From: Paracoccus homiensis
GTDB taxonomy: Bacteria > Pseudomonadota > Alphaproteobacteria > Rhodobacterales > Rhodobacteraceae
Direction: 5' to 3'
NCBI RefSeq assembly: GCF_900111675.1
Contig: NZ_FOHO01000003.1
Location: forward strand, 1-64,000
DNA length: 64,000 bases
The notes under the pieces were generated by a model that saw only the letters and a list, made by a program, of their open reading frames with translations, did not search any database and had not been told where the DNA came from. Of the stretch, positions 25,560 to 34,707 are shown in pieces; the stretch's first letter is position 1; each line of letters begins with the position of its first letter. The position numbers and the translations under genes are program-made.

Positions 25560-27224
25560 ATGCTTCAGATCGACCGTTGGAAACGAATCCTGATCATCGG
25601 GATCTGCGTGCTGGGGCTGGCCTATGCCATGCCCAACCTGTTCTACAAACGGGTCGAGGCACATAATGACGCCATCGCGTCGATCGAGAAGACTGGCGTC
25701 ACCACGCCTGAGGATGAGGCGGCCCGCGCCGGCTGGCCCAATTGGCTGCCCAGTGGGCTGGTCAATCTGGGTCTGGACCTGCGCGGCGGTGCGCATCTGC
25801 TGGCCGAGGTGCAGGTGGGCGATGTCTACAAGTCGCGCATGGATGCGCTGTGGCCGGAACTGCGCCGCGCCCTGGCCGAGGAACGCGGCACCATCGGCGC
25901 GATCCGCCGCGTCAACGCCCCTGAAGGCACCCTGAAGATCGAGATCGGCACCCCCGATCAGATGGCCCGCGCGGTCGAGATCGCGCGCGGCTTTTCCGAT
26001 CCGATCACCACGCTGTCCGGGGCCGGCCAGTCCAGTCTGGCGATCAGCGGGCAGGGCAGTACCCTGACGATTCAGCTGTCGGATGCCGAAAAATCGGCCA
26101 CCGATGACCGCACCATTCAGCAAAGTCTGGAAATCATCCGCCGCCGTGTCGACGAGGTCGGCACCCGCGAACCGACGATCATGCGTCAGGGCAGCGACCG
26201 CATTCTGATCCAGGTGCCGGGCATCGGCTCGGCCGAGGAGCTGAAGGCGTTGATCGGCACGACGGCGAAACTGACCTTCAATTCCGTGGTCGGGACCGGT
26301 TCCGACCCCGACGCGCGGGTCGGCGTGGGGCAGGTCGTGCTGCCATCCGTCGATCAGGACGGCGTCTATTACACGATCGAGGAAACCCCCGTCGTCACCG
26401 GCGAGGAACTGACCGATGCGCTGCCCGCCAGCGATCAGAACGGACTGCCCTCGGTCGATTTCCGCTTCAACCCGTCGGGCGCACGCAAATTCGGCGCCTA
26501 TACCAGCGCCAATGTCGGCCAGCCCTTCGCCATCGTTCTGGATGACGAGGTGATTTCTGCCCCGGTCATCCGTCAGGCGATCACCACCGGCTCGGGGCAG
26601 ATTTCCGGCTCGATGGACTACGAAGAGGCAAACCGTCTGGCCGTTCTGCTGCGTGCAGGCGCCCTGCCGGCCGAACTGACCTTCCTTGAAGAACGCACCA
26701 TCGGACCAGAGCTGGGCCAGGACAGCGTGGATGCCGGCAAGCTGGCCTCGATGGTGGGCTTTGTGGCGGTGATCGTGCTGATGGTCCTGTCCTATGGCAT
26801 GTTCGGGGTCTTTGCCTCGGTCGCGCTGGCGGTGAACATGGCGCTGATCTTTGGCGTGCTGTCGATCATCGGCGCCACACTGACCCTGCCGGGCATTGCC
26901 GGGATCGTGCTGACCATCGGCATGGCCGTCGATGCGAATGTGCTGGTGTTCGAGCGGATCCGCGAGGAACTGAAAACCGCACGCGGCCCTGCCCGTGCAA
27001 TCGAACTGGGCTATGAACGCGCCATGTCGGCGATCGTTGACGCCAATATCACCACCCTGATCATCGCCGCGATCCTGTTTGTTCTGGGGTCCGGCCCGGT
27101 CAAGGGCTTTGCCGTCACGCTGTCCATCGGCATCGTGACCTCGGTCTTCACGGCGCTGTGGGTGACGCGCCTGATCACGATCACATGGTTCGAACGCGCC
27201 CGCCCGCGCAAGATCGAGGTGTAA
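25560..27224 (+). CDS. secD: Protein translocase subunit SecD
   Basis: A 554-residue inner-membrane protein that with SecF uses the proton motive force to complete protein export. The first helix is near residues 7-23. The SecD motif LDLRGGAHLLAEVQV follows, then a large periplasmic domain (residues 75-370), then five C-terminal helices with MDYEEANRLAVLLRAG, GIVLTIGMAVDANVLVFERI and NITTLIIAAILF. It is followed by secF after a single base. Confidence 0.97.
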   Translation: MLQIDRWKRILIIGICVLGLAYAMPNLFYKRVEAHNDAIASIEKTGVTTPEDEAARAGWPNWLPSGLVNLGLDLRGGAHLLAEVQVGDVYKSRMDALWPELRRALAEERGTIGAIRRVNAPEGTLKIEIGTPDQMARAVEIARGFSDPITTLSGAGQSSLAISGQGSTLTIQLSDAEKSATDDRTIQQSLEIIRRRVDEVGTREPTIMRQGSDRILIQVPGIGSAEELKALIGTTAKLTFNSVVGTGSDPDARVGVGQVVLPSVDQDGVYYTIEETPVVTGEELTDALPASDQNGLPSVDFRFNPSGARKFGAYTSANVGQPFAIVLDDEVISAPVIRQAITTGSGQISGSMDYEEANRLAVLLRAGALPAELTFLEERTIGPELGQDSVDAGKLASMVGFVAVIVLMVLSYGMFGVFASVALAVNMALIFGVLSIIGATLTLPGIAGIVLTIGMAVDANVLVFERIREELKTARGPARAIELGYERAMSAIVDANITTLIIAAILFVLGSGPVKGFAVTLSIGIVTSVFTALWVTRLITITWFERARPRKIEV

Positions 27225-27225
27225 C

Positions 27226-28206
27226 ATGGCCTTTCGTCTGAAACTTGTTCCCAGCGAAACCCGGATCGACTTTTTCCGCTGGCAGTTCCTGACCTTCGGC
27301 CTGTCATCGGTGCTGATGGTCGGCTCGATCATCTGTCTGCTGGTGTTCGGGCTGAATTTCGGGATCGATTTCCGTGGCGGAACGACGATCCGCACGGAAT
27401 CGACACAGGCGGTGGATGTGGGGGCCTATCGCGATGCCCTTCAGACGCTGGATCTGGGCGATGTCGCGATCACGCAGGTATTCGATCCGAATTTCGACGC
27501 GGATCAGCACGTGGCGCAGGTTCGCATCAGCGCGCAGGACGGCGCTGAATCGGTGACGCCCGCGACGATCAACGCGGTCGAGGCGGCGTTGCAGCAGGTC
27601 GATCCGGACATCACCTTCCCGTCGGTCGAATCCGTCGGGCCGAAAGTGTCCGGAGAGTTGATCCAGACGGCGATCTACGCGGTTCTGGCCTCGCTCGTGG
27701 CGATCTCGATCTATATCTGGCTGCGATTCGAATGGCAGTTCGCCATCGGCGCGATCGTGTCGCTGGCCCATGACGTGTTGATCACGATGGGCGTCTTTGC
27801 GCTGTTCCAGATCAAGTTCGACCTGACGACCATCGCGGCGCTTCTGACCATTGTGGGCTATTCGATCAACGATACCGTGGTCGTTTTCGACCGGCTTCGT
27901 GAAAATCTGATGAAGTACAAGAAGAAGCCGCTGCGCGAGCTGATGAACCTGTCGGTCAATGAAACGCTGTCGCGGACGGTGATGACCTCGGGAACGACGC
28001 TGGTGGCGTTGATCGCGCTGCTGGTTCTGGGCGGCGATGTGATCCGTGGCTTTGTGTTCGCGATCACCTTCGGTATCCTGATCGGGACCTATTCTTCGGT
28101 CTATGTGGCCAAGAACTTTGTCCTGTGGCTGGGCGTGAAGCGCGATTGGTCCAAGAAGGACCCGAAACAGGACGCCTCGCCGTTTTCGGGCGCCGAGGCC
28201 CCCTGA
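27226..28206 (+). CDS. secF: Protein translocase subunit SecF
   Basis: A 326-residue partner of SecD. GLNFGIDFRGGTTIRTES is the SecF signature after the first helix. The periplasmic P4 domain spans about residues 60-145. Helices 2-6 carry VSLAHDVLITMGVFAL, IAALLTIVGYSINDTVVVFD and RTVMTSGTTLVALIALLV. Its TGA stop shares a base with the next start (TGATG). Confidence 0.97.
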   Translation: MAFRLKLVPSETRIDFFRWQFLTFGLSSVLMVGSIICLLVFGLNFGIDFRGGTTIRTESTQAVDVGAYRDALQTLDLGDVAITQVFDPNFDADQHVAQVRISAQDGAESVTPATINAVEAALQQVDPDITFPSVESVGPKVSGELIQTAIYAVLASLVAISIYIWLRFEWQFAIGAIVSLAHDVLITMGVFALFQIKFDLTTIAALLTIVGYSINDTVVVFDRLRENLMKYKKKPLRELMNLSVNETLSRTVMTSGTTLVALIALLVLGGDVIRGFVFAITFGILIGTYSSVYVAKNFVLWLGVKRDWSKKDPKQDASPFSGAEAP

Positions 28207-28559
28207 TGGCGATGAAGCCCACCGAATTCGACGGGGCCGTGCCGGTTGACGGCTATGGCCCCGGCTTTTTCCGGGTTGGCGGCAAGGTCTTTCACGGGCC
28301 GGTTCTGGTCACGCAGGGCGGCGGTCGCGACTGGGGCGGGCTACAGGACAGCGACGCGCTGATCGCATTGTCGGGGCAGATCGACGTGCTGTTTCTGGGG
28401 ATGGGGGCCGATATCGCGCATCCGCCCAAGCTGCTGGTAGAGGCGTTGGAACAGGCGGACATCATGGTCGAGGCGATGGCATCGCCCACTGCCGCGCGCA
28501 CCTATAATGTGACGCTGTCCGAAGGCAGGCGGGTCGCCTGCGCCCTGATCCCGGTATGA
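28206..28559 (+). CDS. Mth938-like domain protein
   Basis: A 117-residue protein of the Mth938/NDUFAF3-like family ([53 protein letters not shown]). Human NDUFAF3 helps assemble complex I; the bacterial role is unclear. Position between secF and ccmA is common in Rhodobacterales. Its stop overlaps the ccmA start by 4 bp. Confidence 0.88.
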   Translation: MAMKPTEFDGAVPVDGYGPGFFRVGGKVFHGPVLVTQGGGRDWGGLQDSDALIALSGQIDVLFLGMGADIAHPPKLLVEALEQADIMVEAMASPTAARTYNVTLSEGRRVACALIPV

Positions 28560-29191
28560 CGCCCGCCTTGCTGGCCGTTCACGATCTGGCCGTCGCGCGC
28601 GGCGGCCTGCGTGCGGTTGAGGGATTGTCCTTCACGCTGGACCGCGGGCAGGCGCTGATCCTTCGCGGACCGAACGGCATTGGCAAGACGACCCTGCTGC
28701 GCACGATCGCAGGGTTGCAGCCGCCGGTCGCCGGACGGATCGACATGCCCGAGGATTGCGTGGCCTATGCCGCCCATGCCGACGGGATCAAGACGACGTT
28801 GACGGTGGCCGAAAATCTGGGCTTCTGGGCGCAGGTCTTTGGCGGCGGCGGGGTCGATGATGCGCTTGCAGCGATGGACCTGCGGGCCTTGGCGGATCGC
28901 GCGGCAGGTACGCTGTCGGCGGGGCAGAAACGTCGCCTGGGGCTGGCGCGGTTGCTGGTCACCGGCCGCCCGCTGTGGATTCTGGATGAGCCGACGGTTT
29001 CGCTGGATCAGGCGTCGGTCGCGCTTTTCGCGGCGGCGATCCGTGCGCATCTGGCTTCGGGTGGGGCCGCAGTGATGGCCACCCATATCGACCTGTCCCT
29101 GTCCGAGGCGCGACACCTTGATCTGACCCGGTTTCGGGCCGTGCCGGGGAAACCGTCGATCCCGGCTGGTTTCAACGAGGCTTTCGCATGA
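28556..29191 (+). CDS. ccmA: Heme exporter ATP-binding protein CcmA
   Basis: The ATPase of the CcmABCD system, which releases the haem-loaded chaperone CcmE for cytochrome c maturation. It has 211 residues, with Walker [12 protein letters not shown], signature [15 protein letters not shown] and Walker B LWILDEP. It follows the Mth938 gene with overlap, and is separated from ccmB by an unusually long 163-bp hairpin-rich spacer. Confidence 0.95.
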   Translation: MTPALLAVHDLAVARGGLRAVEGLSFTLDRGQALILRGPNGIGKTTLLRTIAGLQPPVAGRIDMPEDCVAYAAHADGIKTTLTVAENLGFWAQVFGGGGVDDALAAMDLRALADRAAGTLSAGQKRRLGLARLLVTGRPLWILDEPTVSLDQASVALFAAAIRAHLASGGAAVMATHIDLSLSEARHLDLTRFRAVPGKPSIPAGFNEAFA

Positions 29192-29354
29192 TCGCCCCGG
29201 CTGCAATGTCGCGCCGCCCGCGGGTTTCTCGCGGGCAGCGCCCGGCAATCCGGTACCGTGATCGGCAGGTTGCGCGATCGGCTTTCCGCGCGCGCGGGAT
29301 CGGGCGCTTCGCCCCCGCCGGCAGCGCAGCGCCGGCAGCAGTCGGGTTCGCGCG
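29192..29354 (+). other. Hairpin-rich spacer between ccmA and ccmB
   Basis: This spacer of 163 bp is unexpected inside an otherwise tightly packed operon. It holds a stem GCCCGCG-loop-CGCGGGC at about 29216-29236 and GCCGGC repeats near 29317-29338 that can also pair. No U-tract follows. It has no convincing frame and may set the ccmA to ccmB ratio. Confidence 0.5.
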
Positions 29355-30011
29355 ATGATCGCCCTTCTGAAGCGCGATCTGGTTCTGGCGACCCGCGCGG
29401 GGGGCGGGTTTGGACTGGCCGTGGCCTTTTTCCTCATCCTCTGCAGCCTCGTTCCGTTTGGGGTCGGCCCGCAAAGTGCCACCCTTCGCCCGGTCGCCCC
29501 CGGTATTCTTTGGGTCGGGGCCTTGCTGTCCTGCCTGCTGTCGCTGGACCGCATCTTTGCGCTGGATCACGAGGACGGCAGCCTCGATCTGCTGGCGACC
29601 GCACCGATCCCGCTGGAAGGCGTGGTTGCGATCAAGGCGCTGGCGCATTGGCTGACGACGGCGGTGCCGCTGATCATCGCAGCGCCGTTGTTCGGTGTGC
29701 TTCTGCAGCTTCCCGCGGCGGCGATGCCGATGCTGGTCGCGTCGCTGGCGATCGGCACACCCGCGCTGTCTGTTCTGGGGGCTTTCGGGGCGGCGGTGAC
29801 CGTGGGTCTGCGTCGGGGTGGTCTACTTTTGTCGCTCTTGGTTCTGCCCCTTTATATCCCCACGCTGATCTTCGGGACCGAGGCGATCCGCCGGTCTGCT
29901 GAGGGCGGGCAGGCCGGTGTCGCGCTGATGCTGCTGGCGGGCATTTCCGCGGCGGTCCTGGCCTTGGTGCCCTTTGCAGCCGCGGCCGCCTTGCGTATCA
30001 ACCTGCGCTGA
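29355..30011 (+). CDS. ccmB: Heme exporter membrane protein CcmB
   Basis: A 218-residue protein with six hydrophobic segments, forming the channel part of CcmABCD with CcmC. The N-terminus MIALLKRDLVLATRAGGG and the conserved FALDHEDGSLDLLATAPIPL are typical. It is followed by ccmC after 42 bp. Confidence 0.95.
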   Translation: MIALLKRDLVLATRAGGGFGLAVAFFLILCSLVPFGVGPQSATLRPVAPGILWVGALLSCLLSLDRIFALDHEDGSLDLLATAPIPLEGVVAIKALAHWLTTAVPLIIAAPLFGVLLQLPAAAMPMLVASLAIGTPALSVLGAFGAAVTVGLRRGGLLLSLLVLPLYIPTLIFGTEAIRRSAEGGQAGVALMLLAGISAAVLALVPFAAAAALRINLR

Positions 30012-30053
30012 TGTGACTTGAGCGTCGGACGACGCCGGAATAGGGAAGACAGC

Positions 30054-30779
30054 ATGTCGATCTGGGAATATGCCAACCCCGTCAAATTCATGCGCGTCTC
30101 GGGTGCGATGCTGCCCTGGACGGTGGCGGCCGCCGTGCTGTGTTGCGTTGCCGGGGTCGTCTGGGGATTTCTGACGCCGCTGGATTACAAGCAGGGTGCG
30201 ACGGTCAAGATCCTGTTCCTGCATGTGCCCGCCGCGATGATGGCGATCAATATCTGGGTAATGATGCTGGTGGCGTCGTTGATCTGGCTGATCCGCCGCC
30301 ACCATGTCAGCGCGCTGGCCGCCAAGGCCGCCGCGCCCGTGGGCGCGGTAATGACGCTGATCGCCCTTGCGACCGGCGCGATCTGGGGGCAGCCGATGTG
30401 GGGCAGCTGGTGGGAATGGGACCCACGCCTGACCAGCTTTCTGATCCTGTTTCTGTTCTATGTCGGCTATATCGCCCTGTGGTCGGCGGTCGAGGATCCC
30501 GACAGTGCCGCCGATCTGACCGGCGTTCTGTGCCTTGTCGGGTCGGTCTTTGCCCTGCTGTCGCGCTATGCGGTGCTGTTCTGGAACCAGGGCCTGCATC
30601 AGGGGGCCAGCCTGTCCGTCGCGCCGGGCGAACGGATGAGCGCGATCTATCGCTATCCGCTGTATCTGTCGATGCTGGGCTTCTTCTTGCTGTTTCTGGC
30701 GCTGTTGCTGATCCGCACCAGAACCGAGATCCGCAAACGTCGTCTGGCCGCGTTGATCGCACGGGAGATGCGCACATGA
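30054..30779 (+). CDS. ccmC: Heme lyase/exporter CcmC
   Basis: A 241-residue membrane protein that loads haem onto CcmE in the periplasm. The tryptophan-rich haem-handling motif WGSWWEWDPRLTS lies between two haem-ligating histidine regions (LFLHVPAAMMA and NQGLHQGASL). Six membrane segments are predictable. The ATG at 30054 with AGGGAAGACAGC is preferred. Its stop overlaps the ccmD start. Confidence 0.96.
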   Translation: MSIWEYANPVKFMRVSGAMLPWTVAAAVLCCVAGVVWGFLTPLDYKQGATVKILFLHVPAAMMAINIWVMMLVASLIWLIRRHHVSALAAKAAAPVGAVMTLIALATGAIWGQPMWGSWWEWDPRLTSFLILFLFYVGYIALWSAVEDPDSAADLTGVLCLVGSVFALLSRYAVLFWNQGLHQGASLSVAPGERMSAIYRYPLYLSMLGFFLLFLALLLIRTRTEIRKRRLAALIAREMRT

Positions 30780-30919
30780 TCGAGTTGGGGAAATACGCGG
30801 TCACGGTCTGGATGGCCTATGGCGTGTCCGCCATCCTGCTGGTCGGTCTGATCTGGCACACGGTTGCGGCCAATGCCCGTGCGCGGCGCGAATTGAAGAA
30901 ACAGGAAGATCATGGCTAG
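30776..30919 (+). CDS. ccmD: Heme exporter protein CcmD
   Basis: A 47-residue single-helix protein (MIELGKYAVTVWMAYGVSAI) with a basic C-terminal tail (RARRELKKQEDHG). It is the normal size and layout of CcmD, which connects CcmC to CcmE. It overlaps ccmC by 4 bp and ccmG by 8 bp. Confidence 0.92.
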   Translation: MIELGKYAVTVWMAYGVSAILLVGLIWHTVAANARARRELKKQEDHG

Positions 30920-31454
30920 GATTTCACCGCTTGTCGTGTTGCCCCCGGCGATTTTCGCGGGGCTGGCGGCCTTGATGTTGTGGGGGATGGGGCGCGATGA
31001 GCCGAATGCGATCCCCTCGACGATGGTCGGGCGCGACGCCCCGGCCGTGCCGCAGACCGGTTTGCCGGGCAAGACCCAGCTGACCGATGAGATGCTGCGC
31101 CAGCCGGGCGTCAAACTGGTCAATTTCTGGGCCAGCTGGTGCCCGCCCTGCCGGGCCGAGCATCCGACACTGACCGAACTGGCCAAGGATATTCCCGTCT
31201 ATGGGATCGATCTGAAGGATCCCGAAGCCAATGCCCTGACGTTTCTGGACGAACATGGCGACCTGTTTCATGCGCTGGCAACCGATCCCAAGGGGCGCGG
31301 TGCCATCGAGTGGGGCGTGACGGCGCCGCCCGAGACCTTCATCATCGATGGCGAGGGCAAGGTTCTGTATCGCCATGCCGGGCCCTTGATCCGCGAGGAT
31401 TATACCAAGCGCTTTCTGCCCCAGCTTGAACAGGCCCTGTCGGACCAGCCCTGA
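30912..31454 (+). CDS. ccmG: Thiol:disulfide interchange protein CcmG/DsbE
   Basis: A periplasmic membrane-anchored thioredoxin that keeps apocytochrome c cysteines reduced for haem attachment. It has 180 residues: an N-terminal anchor (LVVLPPAIFAGLAALMLW), the active site FWASWCPPCRAEHPTL, and the cis-Pro loop TAPPETFIIDGEG with the acidic residue typical of CcmG. It completes the ccm run. CcmE, CcmF and CcmH are not here. Confidence 0.96.
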   Translation: MARISPLVVLPPAIFAGLAALMLWGMGRDEPNAIPSTMVGRDAPAVPQTGLPGKTQLTDEMLRQPGVKLVNFWASWCPPCRAEHPTLTELAKDIPVYGIDLKDPEANALTFLDEHGDLFHALATDPKGRGAIEWGVTAPPETFIIDGEGKVLYRHAGPLIREDYTKRFLPQLEQALSDQP

Positions 31455-31456
31455 CG

Positions 31457-31572
31457 GCCTGCGCTGTCGCGCAGGCGGGGGCAGGCGGCGGGACAACGCC
31501 CGCGGCACCCTGACCGGCGATATACGGCTGTCGGGACCGGGCTTCCGCCCCCGTCCGCCGCGTTGCGGCGGA
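31457..31572 (+). other. Two hairpins after ccmG
   Basis: GCCTGCG/CGCAGGC (31457-31463, 31470-31476) and TCCGCCGC/GCGGCGGA (31554-31561, 31565-31572) form stems without U-tracts. They may protect the 3' end of the ccm transcript or act as weak terminators. Confidence 0.4.
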
Positions 31573-31662
31573 CATCGCGCCAGTTGAAACCCCGCGCCCC
31601 GTTGCGGCCCTGCGTTGTTCGGGTCATGGTGCGGGCGACGTTCTTGCAACAGGGGGATGCAG

Positions 31663-33471
31663 ATGAAACTGGGTCATGTGATGGGGGCCGTCTGGCTGGG
31701 GGCGATTGCGGCTTTGCCGGCGGTGGCGCAACAGGCCACCGATGCCATTTCACCCGAAGCGGCCACCGCCGAGCCCGACCAGGCCATTGGCGGTTTGAAC
31801 GCGGCCGGGCAGGCCGCCTGGGAGGCAAGGACCGCGGGTCAGCCGGTGATGGGCAAGGACTGGATGGTCACTGCGGCGCATCCATTGGCGGTGCAGGCCG
31901 GGGCCGATGTGCTGGAAAACGGGGGGACGGCCGCGGATGCGATGGTTGCGGTGCAGACCGTTCTGGGGCTGGTCGAACCGCAAAGCTCGGGGCTGGGCGG
32001 CGGGGCGTTTCTGGTCTGGTACGACGCGGCCTCGGGCAAGCTGACCACACTGGATGGCCGCGAGACCGCGCCCATGGCTGCGACGCCGACCTATTTCCAG
32101 GACGAGAACGGCGAACCGCTTGCCTTCTATGATGCGGTTGTCGGGGGGCGTTCGGTCGGCACGCCTGGAACGCCCGCGCTGCTGGAAGAGGCGCATCGCC
32201 GCTGGGGACGCAGCAACTGGTCGGGCCTGTTCGACGCCGCCATTGATCTGGCCGAGGATGGTTTTCCCGTCTCGCCCCGCCTTGCCGGGGCCGTGGCCGA
32301 GGACAGCGAACGGCTGGGCCGTTTCGACAGCACCCGCGACTATTTCTTTCCGGGTGGCCAGGCCATCGCCGCGGGCGACATGCTGACCAATGCCGATTAC
32401 GCCCATGTCCTGCGGCGCATCGCGGGCGAGGGCAGCCGCGCCTTTTATCACGGTGAGATCGCCGAAGGCATCGTTGCCACCGTGCGCGGGGCCGAGGGCA
32501 ATCCCGGCCTGCTGTCGGCCAAGGATCTGGCCGACTATCGCGTGGTGGAACGCCCGGCGGTCTGCACCGAATATCGCGATCACGATATCTGCGGCATGGG
32601 CCCGCCCTCGTCCGGGGGGCTGACCGTGGGGCAGATCCTTGGAATGCTGGGCGGTTACGATCTGGCGACGCTGGGGGCCGACAATCCCGAAAGCTGGCGA
32701 CTGATCGGCGATGCGTCGCGTTTGGCCTTTGCCGATCGTGGCCGCTATATGGCCGACAGCGATTTCGTTCCGATGCCGACCGTCGGGCTGATCGACCCCG
32801 CCTATCTGGCCGAGCGCGGCAAGCTGTTGTCGGGCGATGACGCCTTGCCGGAAGTCAGCGCAGGCAGCCCCGGCTGGAGCCATGCGATGCTGTGGGGCCG
32901 GGACAGCGCGATCGAGTTCCCCTCGACCTCGCATATCTCGATCGTGGATGCCGAGGGCAATGCACTGTCGATGACGACGACCATCGAAAACGGCTTCGGC
33001 TCTCGCCTGTTCACGCAGGGGTTCCTGCTGAACAACGAGCTGACCGATTTCAGCTTCGAGACCCATGACGAGGCCGGTTATCCCATTGCCAACCGGATCG
33101 AGCCGGGCAAGCGGCCGCGGTCCTCGATGGCGCCCAGCATCGTGATGAAGGACGACAAGCCGGTTCTGGTCATCGGTTCGCCCGGTGGCAGCCGGATCAT
33201 CGGCTATGTCGCCAAGGCGATCATCGGGCATCTGGACTGGGGACTGGATGTGCAGCAGGCCGTCGCGCTGCCCAATATCCTGAACCGCTTTGGCACGATG
33301 GATGTCGAAGCGGGCAGCGATGCGACGGCCCTGACGCAGCCGCTGACGGATCTGGGCTTCGAGGTCGAAGAGCGTGACCTGAATTCCGGCCTGCATGGTA
33401 TCGCGATCACCCCCGACGGGTTGCAGGGCGGGGCCGACCCGCGCCGCGAGGGTATCGCCATCGGAGGCTGA
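31663..33471 (+). CDS. ggt: Gamma-glutamyltransferase
   Basis: A periplasmic enzyme that cleaves or transfers the gamma-glutamyl group of glutathione. It has 602 residues, with an N-terminal signal peptide MKLGHVMGAVWLGAIAALPA ending AVAQQ. It matures by self-cleavage before Thr422 in FPSTSHISIVD, leaving Thr as the nucleophile. SSGLGGGAF and GSPGGSRIIGY are conserved substrate-site stretches. The ATG at 31663 is chosen because AGGGGG sits 6 bp ahead; the ATG two codons upstream is too close to it. Confidence 0.95.
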   Translation: MKLGHVMGAVWLGAIAALPAVAQQATDAISPEAATAEPDQAIGGLNAAGQAAWEARTAGQPVMGKDWMVTAAHPLAVQAGADVLENGGTAADAMVAVQTVLGLVEPQSSGLGGGAFLVWYDAASGKLTTLDGRETAPMAATPTYFQDENGEPLAFYDAVVGGRSVGTPGTPALLEEAHRRWGRSNWSGLFDAAIDLAEDGFPVSPRLAGAVAEDSERLGRFDSTRDYFFPGGQAIAAGDMLTNADYAHVLRRIAGEGSRAFYHGEIAEGIVATVRGAEGNPGLLSAKDLADYRVVERPAVCTEYRDHDICGMGPPSSGGLTVGQILGMLGGYDLATLGADNPESWRLIGDASRLAFADRGRYMADSDFVPMPTVGLIDPAYLAERGKLLSGDDALPEVSAGSPGWSHAMLWGRDSAIEFPSTSHISIVDAEGNALSMTTTIENGFGSRLFTQGFLLNNELTDFSFETHDEAGYPIANRIEPGKRPRSSMAPSIVMKDDKPVLVIGSPGGSRIIGYVAKAIIGHLDWGLDVQQAVALPNILNRFGTMDVEAGSDATALTQPLTDLGFEVEERDLNSGLHGIAITPDGLQGGADPRREGIAIGG

Positions 33472-33477
33472 GCCGGC

Positions 33478-33525
33478 GCAGCGCGGCGGGTCTGCCGCCG
33501 CGCTGCGTGCCGCCAAGGCGGTTTT
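33478..33525 (+). terminator. Terminator region after ggt
   Basis: A perfect 12-bp stem (33478-33489 with 33495-33506) is followed by a small CCGC/GGCG hairpin and TTTTG. The convergent nagA gene begins to end 35 bp further on. Confidence 0.6.
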
Positions 33526-33560
33526 GTCATGGCATCCGCTGTCCGGCTGGCTGAGTGGCC

Positions 33561-34652
33561 CTAGATCAGCGGCGTCAGGTGCAGATCCCGATCCAGTGCG
33601 ATCAGGTCCGCAAGCGGCGTGCCGATGGCGATCCGAAGCGGATGCAGTCCCATCGCCTGACGCGGAATGTCGGTTGCCATCGCGATGGCCTGTTCCAAGG
33701 TCGCGGGCGTCATCGCGATCAGGCGGCGCAGGCTTTCCAGCATGTCGATATGCGCCCCGGCCAGCGATCCTTCGGCATTGATCAGGGCGCCGTCACGAAC
33801 CCGGATCTGTTGGCCGTAAAGCTGAAAGCGATCCGGCCCGCCGACGGTGGGCATGGCGTCGGACACGATGAAGCAGCGGTCCTTGCGGGGCCGGGCAGCC
33901 AGCGTCAGGGCCAGCATGTCGGCGCTGACATGGATGCCGTCGGTGATCATGCCGCAATAGGCATCGGACAGGATTGCGGCGGCCACCATGCCCGGATCGC
34001 GCGAGTTCATCTGCGGCATGGCGTTGTAAAGATGGGTGAACATGGTGACCCCATCGGCCATGGCCTGCCGCGCCTGATCGGCGTTGGCCATGCTGTGACC
34101 CGCCGACAGCACGACCCCCATCCGCGCCGCCCTGCGCAGCAGGTCGGGCGCAGCCAGTTCCGGCGCAAGCGTCAACAGCACCGGCACATCCGCATCGCGA
34201 AGCCGTTGCAGCACCGTCATCGTGCGACCGTCCAGCGGGCGGATATGGCGCGCATCATGGGTGCCGCGCTTTTCGGGGGCCAGATGCGGACCTTCCAGAT
34301 GGATGCCGGCGATGCCGGGACGGCCCATCGCGGCGATGACGGCGCTGGCGGCGGCCTCCATCACCTCGGGCGCGTCGGTGATCAGCGTGGGCAGGATCGA
34401 CACGGTGCCCAGCCGGCGATGGGCGGCGGCAATCGCCTCGATCCCCGCAACCGTCGGGTCGGTGTTCAGCAGGACACCGCCGCCGCCATTCACCTGCAAA
34501 TCGGTGCAGCCGGGCATCAGCAGCGGAACGTTCAGGTCGGCCCGGTCACGGCCACGCGGGCGCAGATCCGTCACGGTGATCCCGTCGGTTTCGATGGCAA
34601 GGCCAGTCTGCAATTGGCCGTCGATCCAGATGCGGTCTGCGGAAATCAGCAT
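33561..34652 (-). CDS. nagA: N-acetylglucosamine-6-phosphate deacetylase
   Basis: The product removes acetate from GlcNAc-6-phosphate to give glucosamine-6-phosphate. It has 363 residues from MLISADRIWIDGQLQ, with the amidohydrolase-fold metal site in GIHLEGPHLAPEKRGTHDA, and LSAGHSMAN, THLYNAMPQMNSRDPG and DGIHVSADM further on. A TTG start at 34715 is possible and would overlap nagK, but the added residues do not look conserved. It is downstream of nagK in the same operon. Confidence 0.94.
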   Translation of the reverse strand: MLISADRIWIDGQLQTGLAIETDGITVTDLRPRGRDRADLNVPLLMPGCTDLQVNGGGGVLLNTDPTVAGIEAIAAAHRRLGTVSILPTLITDAPEVMEAAASAVIAAMGRPGIAGIHLEGPHLAPEKRGTHDARHIRPLDGRTMTVLQRLRDADVPVLLTLAPELAAPDLLRRAARMGVVLSAGHSMANADQARQAMADGVTMFTHLYNAMPQMNSRDPGMVAAAILSDAYCGMITDGIHVSADMLALTLAARPRKDRCFIVSDAMPTVGGPDRFQLYGQQIRVRDGALINAEGSLAGAHIDMLESLRRLIAMTPATLEQAIAMATDIPRQAMGLHPLRIAIGTPLADLIALDRDLHLTPLI

Positions 34653-34707
34653 GGCAGGCTTTCGAAACAGGGTGCCCAAGGCCGCCAGATGGTTCGGAAC
34701 GGGCAGG

